Positions 35,001-46,074 of a stretch of 64,000 bases of DNA are shown here, in pieces. Within the stretch, counting starts at the first letter, position 1; each line of letters opens with the position of its first letter. This stretch comes from Pratylenchus scribneri (taxonomy: Eukaryota > Nematoda > Chromadorea > Rhabditida > Pratylenchidae). Below the pieces are notes generated by a model. The model had not been told where the DNA came from. It searched no databases and saw nothing but the letters and a program-made list of their open reading frames with translations. The stretch lies in assembly GCA_030063045.1 (NCBI GenBank), contig JAQSEB010000137.1, positions 1,302,001-1,366,000 on the forward strand, given 5' to 3'. The position numbers and the translations under genes were made by a program.

Positions 35001-38000
35001 CCAATTTGGGGAGGCCAAAATTTATTGAAAGTTCAAATGGGGGGCAATTCTTTCGGATGAATAATTTTTATGGGGAAAAGATGGCCTTTTACGCAGCCCA
35101 AATCTTTTTTAGAGGACATTTTTTGCATGAATCAAAGGCGGAAAGATGAAATTATTGGAAGGAAAGACGCCAAAATATCTAAAAATTCTGTGAAAATTGT
35201 TCAATGAAAGCGAAATTGGATGATTTTCTATATTTGAACAATTCTTTTAGCCATATTTCAACAAGAAAATATCAAACTTAGAAGGAAATATATCAGTTGA
35301 AAGTTCTAAATTTCCTTTAAAAAGTAGCTCTAAAAATTTTTTTCTAAAAATATAAATACTTTTGAAGTAAAAGTTTCGAGTATATTGTACTTAAAAACTT
35401 GTAACTTTAACTAAGCTTGATTCTATAAAATTCTAAAGGGTAACTTTTTAGAGAACATTTAGAGCTTTCCAATGGTATAACGCCTTCCTAGAATGGTTAA
35501 TTCCTCATTGAGAGAGATATGGCTAAAAACAAATGAAGGTACAGAAACGGTGGTATCGTATTCTCCAATGAGGAAGAAAGAAGGATGGAAAATGGGTGAA
35601 TAAAAGACAAAGAAATGAATTTCCCCTTATTCTTTTGATCATTTATCCTTTCATTGTCAGATTGAACACGGAAAGTGGAAGTGGTGCTTGGTGCCCATTG
35701 GCCCAAATAAATGCAACATCGCATGAATGGATCCAAGTGGAATTGGAGGAGGAAACCATGATAACCGGGGTTGGTAAAGGACAATAAATTGGACGATAGG
35801 AGGATATTTTACATATTGGATATTATTTAACATGACCAAAAAGAATAGAGTAAATAAAAGCCGTAATAATTGTAATAGAATAAGGGTTTTGTGTTTCCGA
35901 AAATTATCAAATTTTTACTTCATAATTCTGATTTTGATTTGTAATTGTAAATACCTCCTGCTGTTTTGATTTGTAATTGCACTAAATTGTAAAATTCGTC
36001 TATTCTGATTTACAAATTCCTCCCGTTTTTGAGTAGGTACAAACTTTTCGGCATTTTCACTGCTTTTTGGCCAAATTAAATCTTTCTCCTTTGGAATTAA
36101 AATATTATTTTGATTATTTTCACAGATTCGAACACAAGGAAGATGGGACAAAGGAAGGGGATTGGAATTCCCTTCAGCATATATGATCGAATATTGGCGC
36201 AAATCATTGGGCAAGTGGGCTCGATACAAGGATGGCCAAGGGGATGAGGTATGTATGGGCATTGAGGGTGGCCAAGAAAAAATGAAGTGGAGTCCATTTC
36301 TTATGGACATATAAATTTAGATTAATCCCATTAATTCCACCTTGAAATCAAATCACATTTCTGGCGCCAAACCAAAACCTTAGAGAATTCAAATTTGATG
36401 GCATCCCCGCCAGTTCCCCCCTCTTCGATTCCATCGGGGCCACGGGCCATAAACATGTTCGTATCCCCTGCATCTGCTTTCCCTTCCTCCATTTATCCCC
36501 TTTTCCATTCAAATCCCAATCCATCCATTAATTTATTCCCCATTCATTCATTCATTCATTCATTCTCATTCGTCCTTGTTATTATTTCCCGAAATGCCCA
36601 TCAATGTGCCATCAATGAAAATTCCCTCCGATTATTCATGCACACAGTTGTCGGGCATAAGTCAAGGCCATTTCCTTCTCCCCTCCCATCGTTTTCTCGC
36701 TGATTTGCACTTTGAGCATGCCTTTCGGCGCATTGATGGGCTGAAAACACGCAAATTGATGGATGGACGGCAAATAGCCAAATAGGGAGGCTCATCAAAG
36801 GGAAATGAAGGAAACAACAAATTTGGATGTTCCAAATCCTAGGGATTTTCCAGGGATTTCCCCTGAATTAAAATTTATTCCATCTTTCATTTTTTAATAT
36901 TTATTTCCATTCTTTAACCATAGAATTTTGCCTGAGGCTGTGAGAGGGAATGAAATTGGTATAATAATAAATTGGATCAAAGGAAAATGAAAAGAGACAA
37001 ATTGGATATTCCAAAAGGGGATTTCCCACCAAAATTAAAAATTTATTCCTTTCTTCTTTCATTTTAATATTTATTTCCATTCTTTGGCCATAAAATTTTG
37101 CCTAAGGCAAGGAATGAAATTGGTCGTGAATAAATTATGGATCAAAGGAAAATGAAAATGGACAAATTGGGGGATTTTTCATCAAAATTAAAATTTTGTT
37201 TTCCTTCTTTCATTTTAATATTTATTTCCATTCTTTGGCCATAGAATTTTGCCTGTGAGGCAAGGAATGAAATTGGTCGTGAATAAATTTGAAGGAAAGG
37301 GAGCGCGCAACTCTCCATCCATCCAATGCAATTTTGGCACTTTTCTTCCTTCCAATTTTCCCTTCATTTCTTTGTGAAAATGAATTTTACTGGCCTTTAG
37401 TCTAGCGCAGGAAATGGCCGAGGGCCGGAAGGACGGATGGGTCATCGGAAGAAAGAAAGAAAAGGAAGAGGGGATAATGGAAAGGGGTTTTGGGGGCCGG
37501 AATTGGAAATGAATGGGAATTGAAAAGAGACGGAAAGAAATGAATAGAAATTGAATGGACGAATATTGGCCAAATGTGGAATAAGGAATGACCTTCAAAT
37601 AATGATGGAGATGGATGGATCAAAAATTGATGATATTTAATTAGCCAAAAAAACATTAAAAATTCGGAAAAAGGGAGTATATTAAATGTCAAAATAATTA
37701 CAATGTTTTAAATGAGGGTTTATCCCACATTCACAAACCATATACTCAATTTGGATAGAACTGATCAAGACGCATTGAATGGTAAATAATTTGTTATGGT
37801 TTGGTCAACAATTAAAGGGTATTAAACGGTTTAAACCCATTTTGGTTTGGTCAACAATTAAAGGGTATTAAACGGTTTAAACCCATTTTGGTTTGGTCAA
37901 CAATTAAAGGGTATTAAACGGTTTAAACCCATTTTGGTTTGGTCAACAATTAAAGGGTATTAAACGGTTTAAACCCATTTTGGTTTGGTCAACAATTAAA

Positions 38001-41000
38001 GGGTATTAAACGGTTTAAACCCATTTTGGTTTGGTCAACAATTAAAGGGTATTAAACGGTTTAAACCCATTTTGGTTTGGTCAACAATTAAAGGGTATTA
38101 AACGGTTTAAACCCATTTTGGTTTGGTCAACAATTAAAGGGTATTAAACGGTTTAATTTTGGTTTATTGGTTCAAAACAAAGTTAGAATTGGTTAAACCA
38201 AAATAAAACATAATCAAATGATGCGTCTTGACGAGCTAGTATAGAGTTTGGAAACCTGAAACAAATTTCTGCGCTAAACCTTTACAATATTTTCCACATT
38301 ATTTCTAAATCAATATCCAAAAATGTAAATATTTTTTGCAGATAATTCGTGCCAATTCTGATACACAAAGTGCCATTTTACGCCTTCTGGACGGTGCCAT
38401 CCTTGCTAAATTGATTCGAATTATTCCCGTCAGCGAATCGGTTCGAACCATTTGCCTTCGATTTGAACTGTATGGATGCCCGTATAAAGGTGTGCCATTT
38501 TACTTCCAAATTCACATAATTCCCATCTATTTAGAACCATTGCTTTCATATTCGACCACGGTTGGCGCATTTGTGGATGCATTGGATTTGCGCGATTCCA
38601 CATTTGATGGAGTAAATGGAGGCTCAATGGGCGATGGCCAATTGATTTGGCAACGCAATGGACTTGGCAAACTTTTTGATGGCACCGTTGGGGAGGACAA
38701 TTTCGAAGAACGGCCAAAAGGCTGGATTGGATGGCATCGAAGCCAACAACAACAAATTGGTTTGTGCCATTCTTTTGGGCATAGCTCAAAAAGGAAGTAA
38801 CCAATTCGGGAAGGCGATATGCCATTAGAAAGCCATAAAAGTCCTCTAAAAAGTGGTCATTATAAATTTTGAAACTAAAATAAAATTTGCAAAATAAGCG
38901 ACTTCTAAAAAAATTAATTTATTAAATTTAAAGCCCAGTAACTTTATTTAATGTTGAATTTCTATTAAATAAAAAATATGCCTAATTCTAGAGGATACTT
39001 TGGGCTTCCGAATGATATATAGCCTTCCTAGTTTGGTCATTGCCTTGATGAGTTATATGCCGAAAACCAACTCACATAACCTATAGGCGAAAGGTTCATT
39101 ACATGTGTCATTCTTTTGGACATAACTCTATAAGGAAACAACCAATTTTAGGAGGCGATAAGCCATTTAGGAGCTCGGAATGTCCTCTAAAAATCTTCAT
39201 TACTCATTTTTTCTTGTTTATTTTTAACAATTGTAAAAATTGTAAAATTAACAGCTTTTCCTATAAAAATTCGAGTTTATTATAAAGACATGTAACTTAT
39301 TTATTATTTTCATTCCCGGATTTTATAAAATTCAAAAAAGCCACTTTATAGAGGGCACTTTAAACTTTCAAATGGTTTATTTTATTTTAAATTTGGTCAT
39401 TGCCCTGTCAAGCTATGACACAAAAACTAATGAAACTACCCTCTAAGAACTCATTAAATCCATTCTAAAACAAATCCACAATTCCAGCAGATCCTTTCGT
39501 GCCCTTGGAATTTCGTTTCATTCGGCGACAAAATTTGTCCGCAATTTTGTTTCATACTTCCAACTTCCGCAAACGGGGTGCCCGCCTATTCCACTCGGCC
39601 AAAATCCATTTTGCCCCATTCGACAATGATGAATATTCGTTTCGAACATTTCATTGGGATGTGCCGGCAGATTCCAAATTTGAGAATGCCCGTTGGCTTC
39701 GAATTCCCATTCCTCAAAGAATTGCCGCACGGATTCGGATGGAACTCCATTTTGGACTGGGAGCCGATTGGCTTTTGCTCAGCGAAGTCCGATTTGAATC
39801 AGGTAAATAATAAATAATAATAATAGTAGATGGGAAAATGTGAGGCCATATAAATGTTAAAATAGTCATTTGTCAAGCAATATTAATTAGGGTTAATTAC
39901 CCGTTGGCGGGACGGGTACTCGCAAGGTTTTGGGCAAATTACCCGCTCCACCCGTTACCCGTACCTCGACTATCCGTCTACCCGCCTACCCGCAACTCTT
40001 ATTTTTATTGGATGTTTGCCATTTTTCGGATCCGTATGTCGGATTTTTTTTATTTTGGAGATGGCAACCCTGCCCAATATGGTCATTTAGAAACAAAAAA
40101 ATAATTAAAAGGATTTAATTAAAAAAAGATCTATTTTTTATTTTGGAAATTTTTAAATTTGAGTAAGCAAATTTCAAAAAAATCTACCATAACTTATAAA
40201 GGGAGCGGGACGGGTAGTACCCGCAGGTAATTTTCGAGGTTCGCCTACCCGTTCCGTTACTCGCACCCCAATTACCCGCATTACCCGTTACCCGCTTTTT
40301 CATTACCCGCTAACGGGTAATTAACCCTATAATTAATAGATATTTATACCCAAATCATGGTGAATGGCAAAATTGAACCAATTTTCCCCAAGGATATATT
40401 TTAAAGTCTATAGATCATTTTCAACTCCATTTTAGGCCAATTAATTGAATATTAATAATATTCTTCAGCCATTTCTGATTTCCACTGATCATAAATATAG
40501 TATAGTGAACTGTCAATGTCAATGCCAACTGTCTATAGGCCTTTTTACTTGTCCTACTGTATCCCTACTTTTTACTCAATCACCCCTTCAACCTGTCAAT
40601 CAAATATTGCCCCAAGATGCCTTTTTAATTCAGCCCTTTTCTTCTACAGTCTTTTTTGCCCTTCATATACTTATTATTTATATTACCATTAAAAGGCCTA
40701 AATTTCCTATACAAAAAGTCTAATAATTTATATCACATTTATTAAAATAATTGTAAGTAAATTAAAAATCTAAAAATATTCAAAATTAAGATTGGGGAAA
40801 ACAAGTTCTTCAGGGAAAAGGCTTATTTCTCCCAAGGTGATTAAAATTTCTAAAAATCGAAATAATCACATATTTTCTCGCACAATTAATAAAGAATAAT
40901 TTAAAGTTGATTTGCTTCTAATTCCCCTATCCCATTCATTGGGCCAGTGGGGGTTTTATAGTCATCATAGAGCATTATTTTATGGTTCATTAATTGTAAT

Positions 41001-44000
41001 GATCAATTTATAGTTAGTTAAATGCTAATTCTGGCCAAAATTGTTCAATTTTAAACATGTTAAACCGGTTTTAAAGTCAATAAATTGGCCATAATATTGA
41101 TTCAAACTGATTAATTCAAATTGAAATATTCTAAAATCTATACAAAATTGACCCAAAATTATCGTACGGCAATCATAACATAACATTCAAAAAAATATAT
41201 AATCGGCCAAAATAATAAGTACTAATAAGTAGCACAAACCCAAATCTAAAAAATTGATGTTAAAATAATCAAAAAATTAAAATGTTTGTAAATTGGCTGT
41301 TTGACAATTGCCATATTCCCAATTGGAAATGAGTAAAATTTCTGGCCAAATTTCAGAGAATGCCATCGGCCCAACGGAAAGTAAGGAAGAGGAAGATTTG
41401 AAGCCGACGACAAATCTGAGCACATTTATTGGCTATTTGGCCGAAAATGATGAGACAGAACAAAGTGGCAATGAAGAGAGAGATGGAGAGGAAGAATTGA
41501 CGGCATCGGCAAATTGCCTATTCCAAATCGGTAATTTTAATTTGTCTAAAAACATTGGAATTTTTGCAAAAGAATCTTTGCGATAAGAAACCAACACCAT
41601 CAAATCTTATCTCAATTAATAGATCTGGCCTAGATGCATCATTCATTATGTTTCGGTTTGTGTTTAACCAATTCTAACTTAGTTTTGAACCATTAAACCA
41701 AGATGGGTTTAAACCGTTAATACCCTTTAATTGTTGACCAAACCAAAATTGGTTTAAACCGTTTAATACCCTTTAATTGTTGACCAAACCAAAATGGGTT
41801 TAAACCGTTTAATACCCTTTAATTGTTGACCAAACCAAAATGGGTTTAAACCGTTTAATACCCTTTATTTGTTGACCAAACCAAGATGGGTTTAAACCGT
41901 TAATACCCTTTAATCGTTGACCAAACCAAAATGGGTTTAAACCGTTTAATACCCTTTAATTGTTGACCAAACCAAAATGGGTTTAAACCGTTAATACCCT
42001 TTAATTGTTGACCAAACCAAAATTGGTTTAAACCGTTTAATACCCTTTAATTGTTGACCAAACCAAGATGGGTTTAAACCGTTAATACCCTTTAATCGTT
42101 GACCAAACCAAAATGGGTTTAAACCGTTTAATACCCTTTAATTGTTGACCAAACCAAAATTGGTTTAAACCGTTTAATACCCTTTAATTGTTGACCAAAC
42201 CAAAATTGGTTTAAACCGTTTAAAACCCTTTAATTGTTGACCAAACCAAAATGGGTTTAAACCGTTTAATACCCTTTAATTGTTGACAAAACCAAAATGC
42301 GTTTAAACCGTTTATACCCTTTAATCGTTGACCAAACCAAAATGGGTTTAAACCGTTTAATACCCTTTAATTATTGACCAAACCAAAATGGGTTTAAACC
42401 ATTTAATACCCTTTAATTATTGACCAAACCAAAATTGGTTTAAACCGTTTAATACCCTTTAATTGTTGACCAAACCAAAATGGGTTTAAACCGTTAATAC
42501 CCTTTAATTGTTGACCAAACCAAAATGGGTTTAAACCGTTTAATACCCTTTAATTGTTGACCAAACCAAAATGGGTTTAAACCGTTTAATACCCTTTAAT
42601 TATTGACCAAACCATAACAAAATATATACCATTCTATCCAATTTTGGGTATTTTTGGTTTGTGAATTTAGCATAAACCTTTACTTAAACCATTATAATTA
42701 AATATTTTGCAATAAATATTCCTAAATTTTTCAGCAATTTTTTGTGGCGCAATTCTCCTTGTTTCAACCATTTTTTGTCTTTGCATTTTTGCCATCACTC
42801 GTTGGAGGAGACCATCCTCAAAGCCAACCATCAAAATGTTCACCAACAATTCATTGGCCCAATCATCATGTTCATCAAGTTCATCATATTCATCACCGCC
42901 TCCTTCGAATTTTCTTCTTGGCCAATTCCTTCAAAATGCTCGCAGAAAAATGGACTCAAAAGTGGGTATAAAAATGGAAATTATTTAATTTGCCGAAAAA
43001 TAATTGAAATTGTAGAAAGTTTTCATGTCGAAAATAATATTTTTTAATATTTCTTTGCCTCGAATCATAATCATAACCCAATCTTAAGTCCCAACTCTCA
43101 ACACTTTTTTATTGTACATATCTCATATAAATTGCCTAAAAAGAGCTTATTTTCGACCAGAAAAGTTTTTGACAAATTAAATATTTTAAATTTTAAAATG
43201 GATACAATAAAAATAATACGAAAATTTGTCAGTGTGTCAATTAGGCAGCGATTTAATTTTCGCAAAAATATGTATTTAAGGGCTTTCGATGATGGGGTAT
43301 CCGAATATCGTATTAATTTTTCAAATTAAATTTTATATGATCCAAAATATCAAAGTTCAATTTCAAACCGGTTTGTGAACAGATATTTAGAAAATTATTC
43401 TATTGAAATTAATACGATATTGGATACCCCATCCTAGAAGTCCCTAAATATATTCTTTGCGACAAAATCGCTGCCGAATTATCGCATTGTCAATAAAAAT
43501 TCATCAATTTTTTAAGGCCAAATTCAACGAAAATTCCCAATCAAATTCACTGCTAAAATCAACGGCTGGAAGCGATGGGGATGGGAAGGAATTGATGGAC
43601 ATTGCCCGGCTAATGATGGCGCAAAATGGGAATGGGAGAGGATGCTTTGATCGAGGGGAAGAAAGCGATGAATATGCCGATCCGGATGCCCAATGTGGCC
43701 ATGCCACAATTAAAGCTCCACCATCCATGTTTTCACCTTCTTCTGCTGGCCGTCCTGCACAACTTCAGTTGCATTTTTCCAATCGAATGAGGCCAAATGG
43801 ACTTCTTTTGGCCAATAGCAGGAGGATAGAGTGAGTGCCATATTTACTTTGAATTTTTAAAGAACGATTGAATATCTGCTTATTTTGTTATTAGTTCAAT
43901 GAGGCTAAAGCTAATTTGGAAGTTGATAAGCATTTGAAAAGGCGGAGTTTTCTCTTAAAGAGCCAACTAGAAATTTTTTAGTTCTTTTAATATTTAAAAA

Positions 44001-44744
44001 CTAGAAATCCAAAAATATAAAACGCGAGTTTTGAAATACATATTTCTCAAATAAATCTTACTAATTCATTAAATTTTATGATGACATTTTGTAGAGAAAA
44101 TTTAGCCATTTCATTTGATATAATGCCTTCCTAGAATGGTTTTTGCCTCGCTGAGAATTGAGATATTAGCCAAAAACCTATGCAGCTTCTCAAGCAATTT
44201 CTGCTTATGGTTTTTGGTCAATAGTTTAGTCAGACTAAGGCCAATTTGGAAAAATGATATATCATTTGAAAGGGCTGAATTTCTTTTACAAAAAGCCTAA
44301 TAATTTATATCAAATTTCACATTAAAATAAATTGGGAATCAAAAATATCTAAAATCAAGATTGGGGAACAATTTAAGTTCTTCAGGGAAAAGGCTTATTT
44401 CTCCAAAATGATAAAAATTTCTAATAATCTATAGCCATTTTTTAGAGGAAACAAAAGCCTTTCAAATGGTATATAATTTTCTCAGATTGGCTACTGTATC
44501 GTTGAGATATATGCCAAAATCCAATTTAGATTTTCAAGCAGTACATTCAATCATTTCCTATCCCAATTAATTTTATAATTTCCATTCTTATTGAACCTAA
44601 TTTTAACTTTTCAGAAGTCCAAATGCCTCCTCTTTATCCTCTTCCTATCACCGATATCGGGCCACACCAACATTGGCCAATTTCCCTCCTCCAATTCAAT
44701 TGCCTCCACCATTGCCGCCTGCACCGCCTCCAAGAAGAATTTGA
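29001..44744 (+). CDS. Discoidin-domain receptor-like membrane protein lacking a kinase domain
   Basis: Eleven exons: 29001-29079, 34627-34729, 35661-35769, 36126-36248, 38342-38489, 38535-38759, 39491-39802, 41357-41530, 42735-42961, 43517-43830, 44615-44744; continuous frame, 647 residues. Signal peptide residues 1-24. F5/8-type discoidin domain about 27-187 (CRRALGMESGRILDGQLSAS, GSGAWCPLAQ, IRTQGRWDKGRGLEF, ICLRFELYGCPY). DDR-type second domain about 188-366 (DSTFDGVNGGSMGDGQL, LFHSAKIHFAPFD, WLLLSEVRFES). An acidic linker and one membrane span (about 426-446, ILLVSTIFCLCIFAITRWRR) follow, then a juxtamembrane part with EYADPDA, and a Ser/Pro-rich end (PPPIQLPPPLPPAPPPRR) with stop at 44742-44744. 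DDRs are collagen-binding receptor tyrosine kinases; here the protein ends before the kinase. Intron 1 is 5.5 kb; most introns carry VTIR or R2 repeats. Convergent with the saposin-like gene, 69 bp between stops. Confidence 0.9.
29876..30264. mobile_element. MITE with about 39-base TIRs and 8-10-bp TSD
   Basis: Left end CGGTGGGGGACGTTTCATCC and right end whose complement begins CGGAGGGGGCCGGTTCATCC, both running into CCCCGCCG..TTCATCGCCAGC. Inner arms (ATAACTCAGCAAAGAAGAAA and ATACCAAGATTGGCTCAAA with their mirrors) make most of the element a hairpin. ATTCCTCCC flanks both sides (867-875 of the 29-kb block and 30265-30273); C-runs blur the exact length. It lies in intron 1 of the receptor gene. 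Confidence 0.8.
32150..32460. repeat. R2-type inverted-repeat element
   Basis: Left arm TTTTGGTCATAGTTCAACAA, then GGCGATATATCTTTTGAAAG; right arm AGCTTTCAAATGATATATTG, then TATTGAGTTATGGCCAAAAG. Inverted arms about 120 bases each. In intron 1 of the receptor gene. Confidence 0.75.
32735..33011. repeat. R2-type inverted-repeat element
   Basis: Arms AAGCCATTCGAAAGCCCGAA and CAGCCCTTTCGAATGGCATA, bounded by ATGGCCGAAAG and GAGTTATGGCCAAAA. In intron 1 of the receptor gene, about 275 bp after the preceding R2 copy. Confidence 0.7.
35242..35531. repeat. R2-type inverted-repeat element
   Basis: Arms ATATATCAGTTGAAAGTTCT and TTAGAGCTTTCCAATGGTAT with flanking TTTAGCCATATTTCAACAAG and ATTGAGAGAGATATGGCTAA. 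In intron 2 of the receptor gene. Confidence 0.7.
37725..38335 (-). mobile_element. VTIR element copy C (about 8 array units)
   Basis: Begins GGGTTTATCCCACATTCACA, then CTGATCAAGACGCATTGAAT, an array of about eight 46-bp units (37797-38150), and TTAGAATTGGTTAAACC..AATGATGCGTCTTGACGAG. It lies at the acceptor side of intron 4 of the receptor gene; the right end runs into the acceptor region before 38342. Confidence 0.85.
38769..39430. repeat. Two adjacent R2-type elements
   Basis: First copy about 38769-39075 (CATTCTTTTGGGCATAGCTC at the left; TTGATGAGTTATATGCCG at the right), second about 39108-39430. Together they fill intron 6 of the receptor gene; the first begins within about 10 bases of the donor at 38760. 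Confidence 0.75.
39888..40329. mobile_element. TIR element built of ACCCGY-type motifs (hAT-like MITE)
   Basis: Left end TAGGGTTAATTACCCGTTGG and right end CTAACGGGTAATTAACCCTA are inverted repeats, and the subterminal regions are dense in ACCCGTTACCCGC-type words on opposite strands. Flanks ATATTAAT and TAATTAAT suggest a decayed 8-bp duplication (6 of 8 match). In intron 7 of the receptor gene. Confidence 0.75.
40500..40700. repeat. R4 dispersed repeat fragment
   Basis: Shares TGTCAATGTCAATGCCAA, GTCCTACTGTATCCCTACTT and CAATCAAATATTGCCCCA with the sequence at 63690-63900, and more loosely with 57950-58110. In intron 7 of the receptor gene. Confidence 0.55.
41533..42720 (+). mobile_element. 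VTIR element copy D (about 20 array units, the largest)
   Basis: Starts two bases after the receptor intron 8 donor: AATTTTAATTTGTCTAAAAA..CATTGGAATTTTTGCAAAAG resembles the terminal repeat at 5446. Then AACCAATTCTAACTTAGTTT, about 20 copies of the 46-bp unit (41690-42610) with higher-order alternation of variants (GTTAATA versus GTTTAATA, ATTGG versus ATGGG), and the right block ending near the acceptor at 42734. The element is essentially the whole intron. Confidence 0.85.
43890..44540. repeat. Two R2-type elements in receptor intron 10
   Basis: First copy about 43890-44190 (TTTGGAAGTTGATAAGCATT; TAGCCATTTCATTTGATATA), second about 44210-44540 (TGATATATCATTTGAAAGGG; AAGCCTTTCAAATGGTATAT). 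They fill the intron 43831-44614. Confidence 0.7.
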
Positions 44745-44813
44745 AAATATTTCATCAATTTTTTACCCAAAAAAGAATCTCCAAATAAATCATTTATATT
44801 ATTAATTTTTTTT

Positions 44814-46074
44814 TCAATAAATGTTAACAATTTCGGTGGTTTCATTTGTGAATGATACATTTTGGGGTGGCACATCCGGAATTGTGGCCAATTTTTTGGG
44901 TACTTTTTGACCCTTCTTTTGTTCCTTCTTCGCTTTCTCCAATTGACCTTTTCCACAAATTCCTTCGGATTCACAAATTCGTTCGGCCCCTTCCTTTTTA
45001 AGCCTTTCCAATTTAGCATCCTTTATTCCTTCTGTACATTGCTTCACTTCCGTTGCATTTTGAAGGAGAAGGCAACTGGTCAATAATTCCTGAAAATAAA
45101 TGATTAAAAATTTAATTTATTTTTTTCCTCATTAATTAAGGGAAAATATCCAACAATTTGTCGAAACTAATTTTGATAATGCCGAAAAAATTGATTAAAC
45201 CCATAAACTTTATACCAATCAATAGATTTCCTCAAAAAGCATTATTTGATTAAGTTTTTGCTTGGGTTGACCAATTCTAATTTAGTTTTGAACCATTAAA
45301 CCAAAATGGGTTTAAACCGTTTAATACCCTTTAATTGTTGACCAAAATGGGTTTAAACCGTTTAATACCCTTTAATTTTTGACCAAACCAAAATGGGTTT
45401 AAACCGTTTAATACCCTTTAATTGTTGACCAAACCAAAATGGGTTTAAACCGTTTAATACCCCTTAATTGTTGAAAAAACCAAAATGGGTTTAAACCGTT
45501 TAATACCCTTTTGTTGACCAAACCAAAATGGGTTTAAACCGTTTAATACCCTTTAATTGTTGAAAAAACCAAAATGGGTTTAAACCGTTTAATACCCTTT
45601 TGTTGACCAAACCAAAATGGGTTTAAACCGTTTAATACCCTTTAATTGTTGACCAAACCAAAATGGGTTTAAACCGTTTAATACCCTTTAATTGTTGACC
45701 AAATCATAACAAATTATATACCATTCAATGCATCCATCTTGACCAGCTCTATCCAATTTTGGGTATATTTGGTTTGTGAATGCAGGACTAACCTTCCTTA
45801 AACTATTAATTATTTTGGGCATTATGTACTAATTTTTCTTCAATATTCTCTTCAGTCATTTAAGTACCATTTTTAATTGTTCCGTCCCATTTTGTTTTGC
45901 CATTTCCGCTTTCCATCGGCTAATCACTGAATGGCAAAGAAGGCAAATTTGATCCATTTTAATGAATTCCATTTTGATTTCTGCCTCATTTCCATCCTTC
46001 ATTTCGGCCAATGCCATGGGCAAAATCATCAAAGAAATGAGAAGGAGAATAATTGAAGGGAAGAAGGCGAACAT
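44814..46074 (-). CDS. Secreted saposin-like (SapB-domain) protein
   Basis: Two exons on the minus strand, 46074-45868 and 45089-44814, joined in frame for 160 residues. A strong signal peptide (residues 1-23, FFPSIILLLISLMILPMALA) is followed by one saposin B-type domain with the expected six cysteines: ICLLC near the start, TSCLL and KQC in the middle, ICESEGIC at the end, with an NGT glycosylation site. A Lys-rich tail follows the domain and ends with NVSFTNETTE. The family binds or perturbs membrane lipids; nematode members include gut antimicrobial caenopores and lysosomal saposins. The long basic tail is unusual, so I cannot assign a specific role. The 778-bp intron is filled by a VTIR copy. 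Its 3' end faces the receptor gene, with 69 bp between stop codons. Confidence 0.85.
45130..45810 (+). mobile_element. VTIR element copy E (about 9 array units)
   Basis: Outer TTAAGGGAAAATATCC, then AACCCATAAACTTTATACCA, a CTAATTTAGTTTTGAACCAT block, about nine 46-bp units (45296-45705) including shortened ones lacking TTTAA, and the right block TTCAATGCATCCATCTTGAC. It lies in the intron of the saposin-like gene. Confidence 0.85.

Noticed and set aside
35596..35787. A separate small gene on the plus strand
   Set aside because: The coding part 35661-35769 is exon 3 of the receptor; the rest of the frame is intron.
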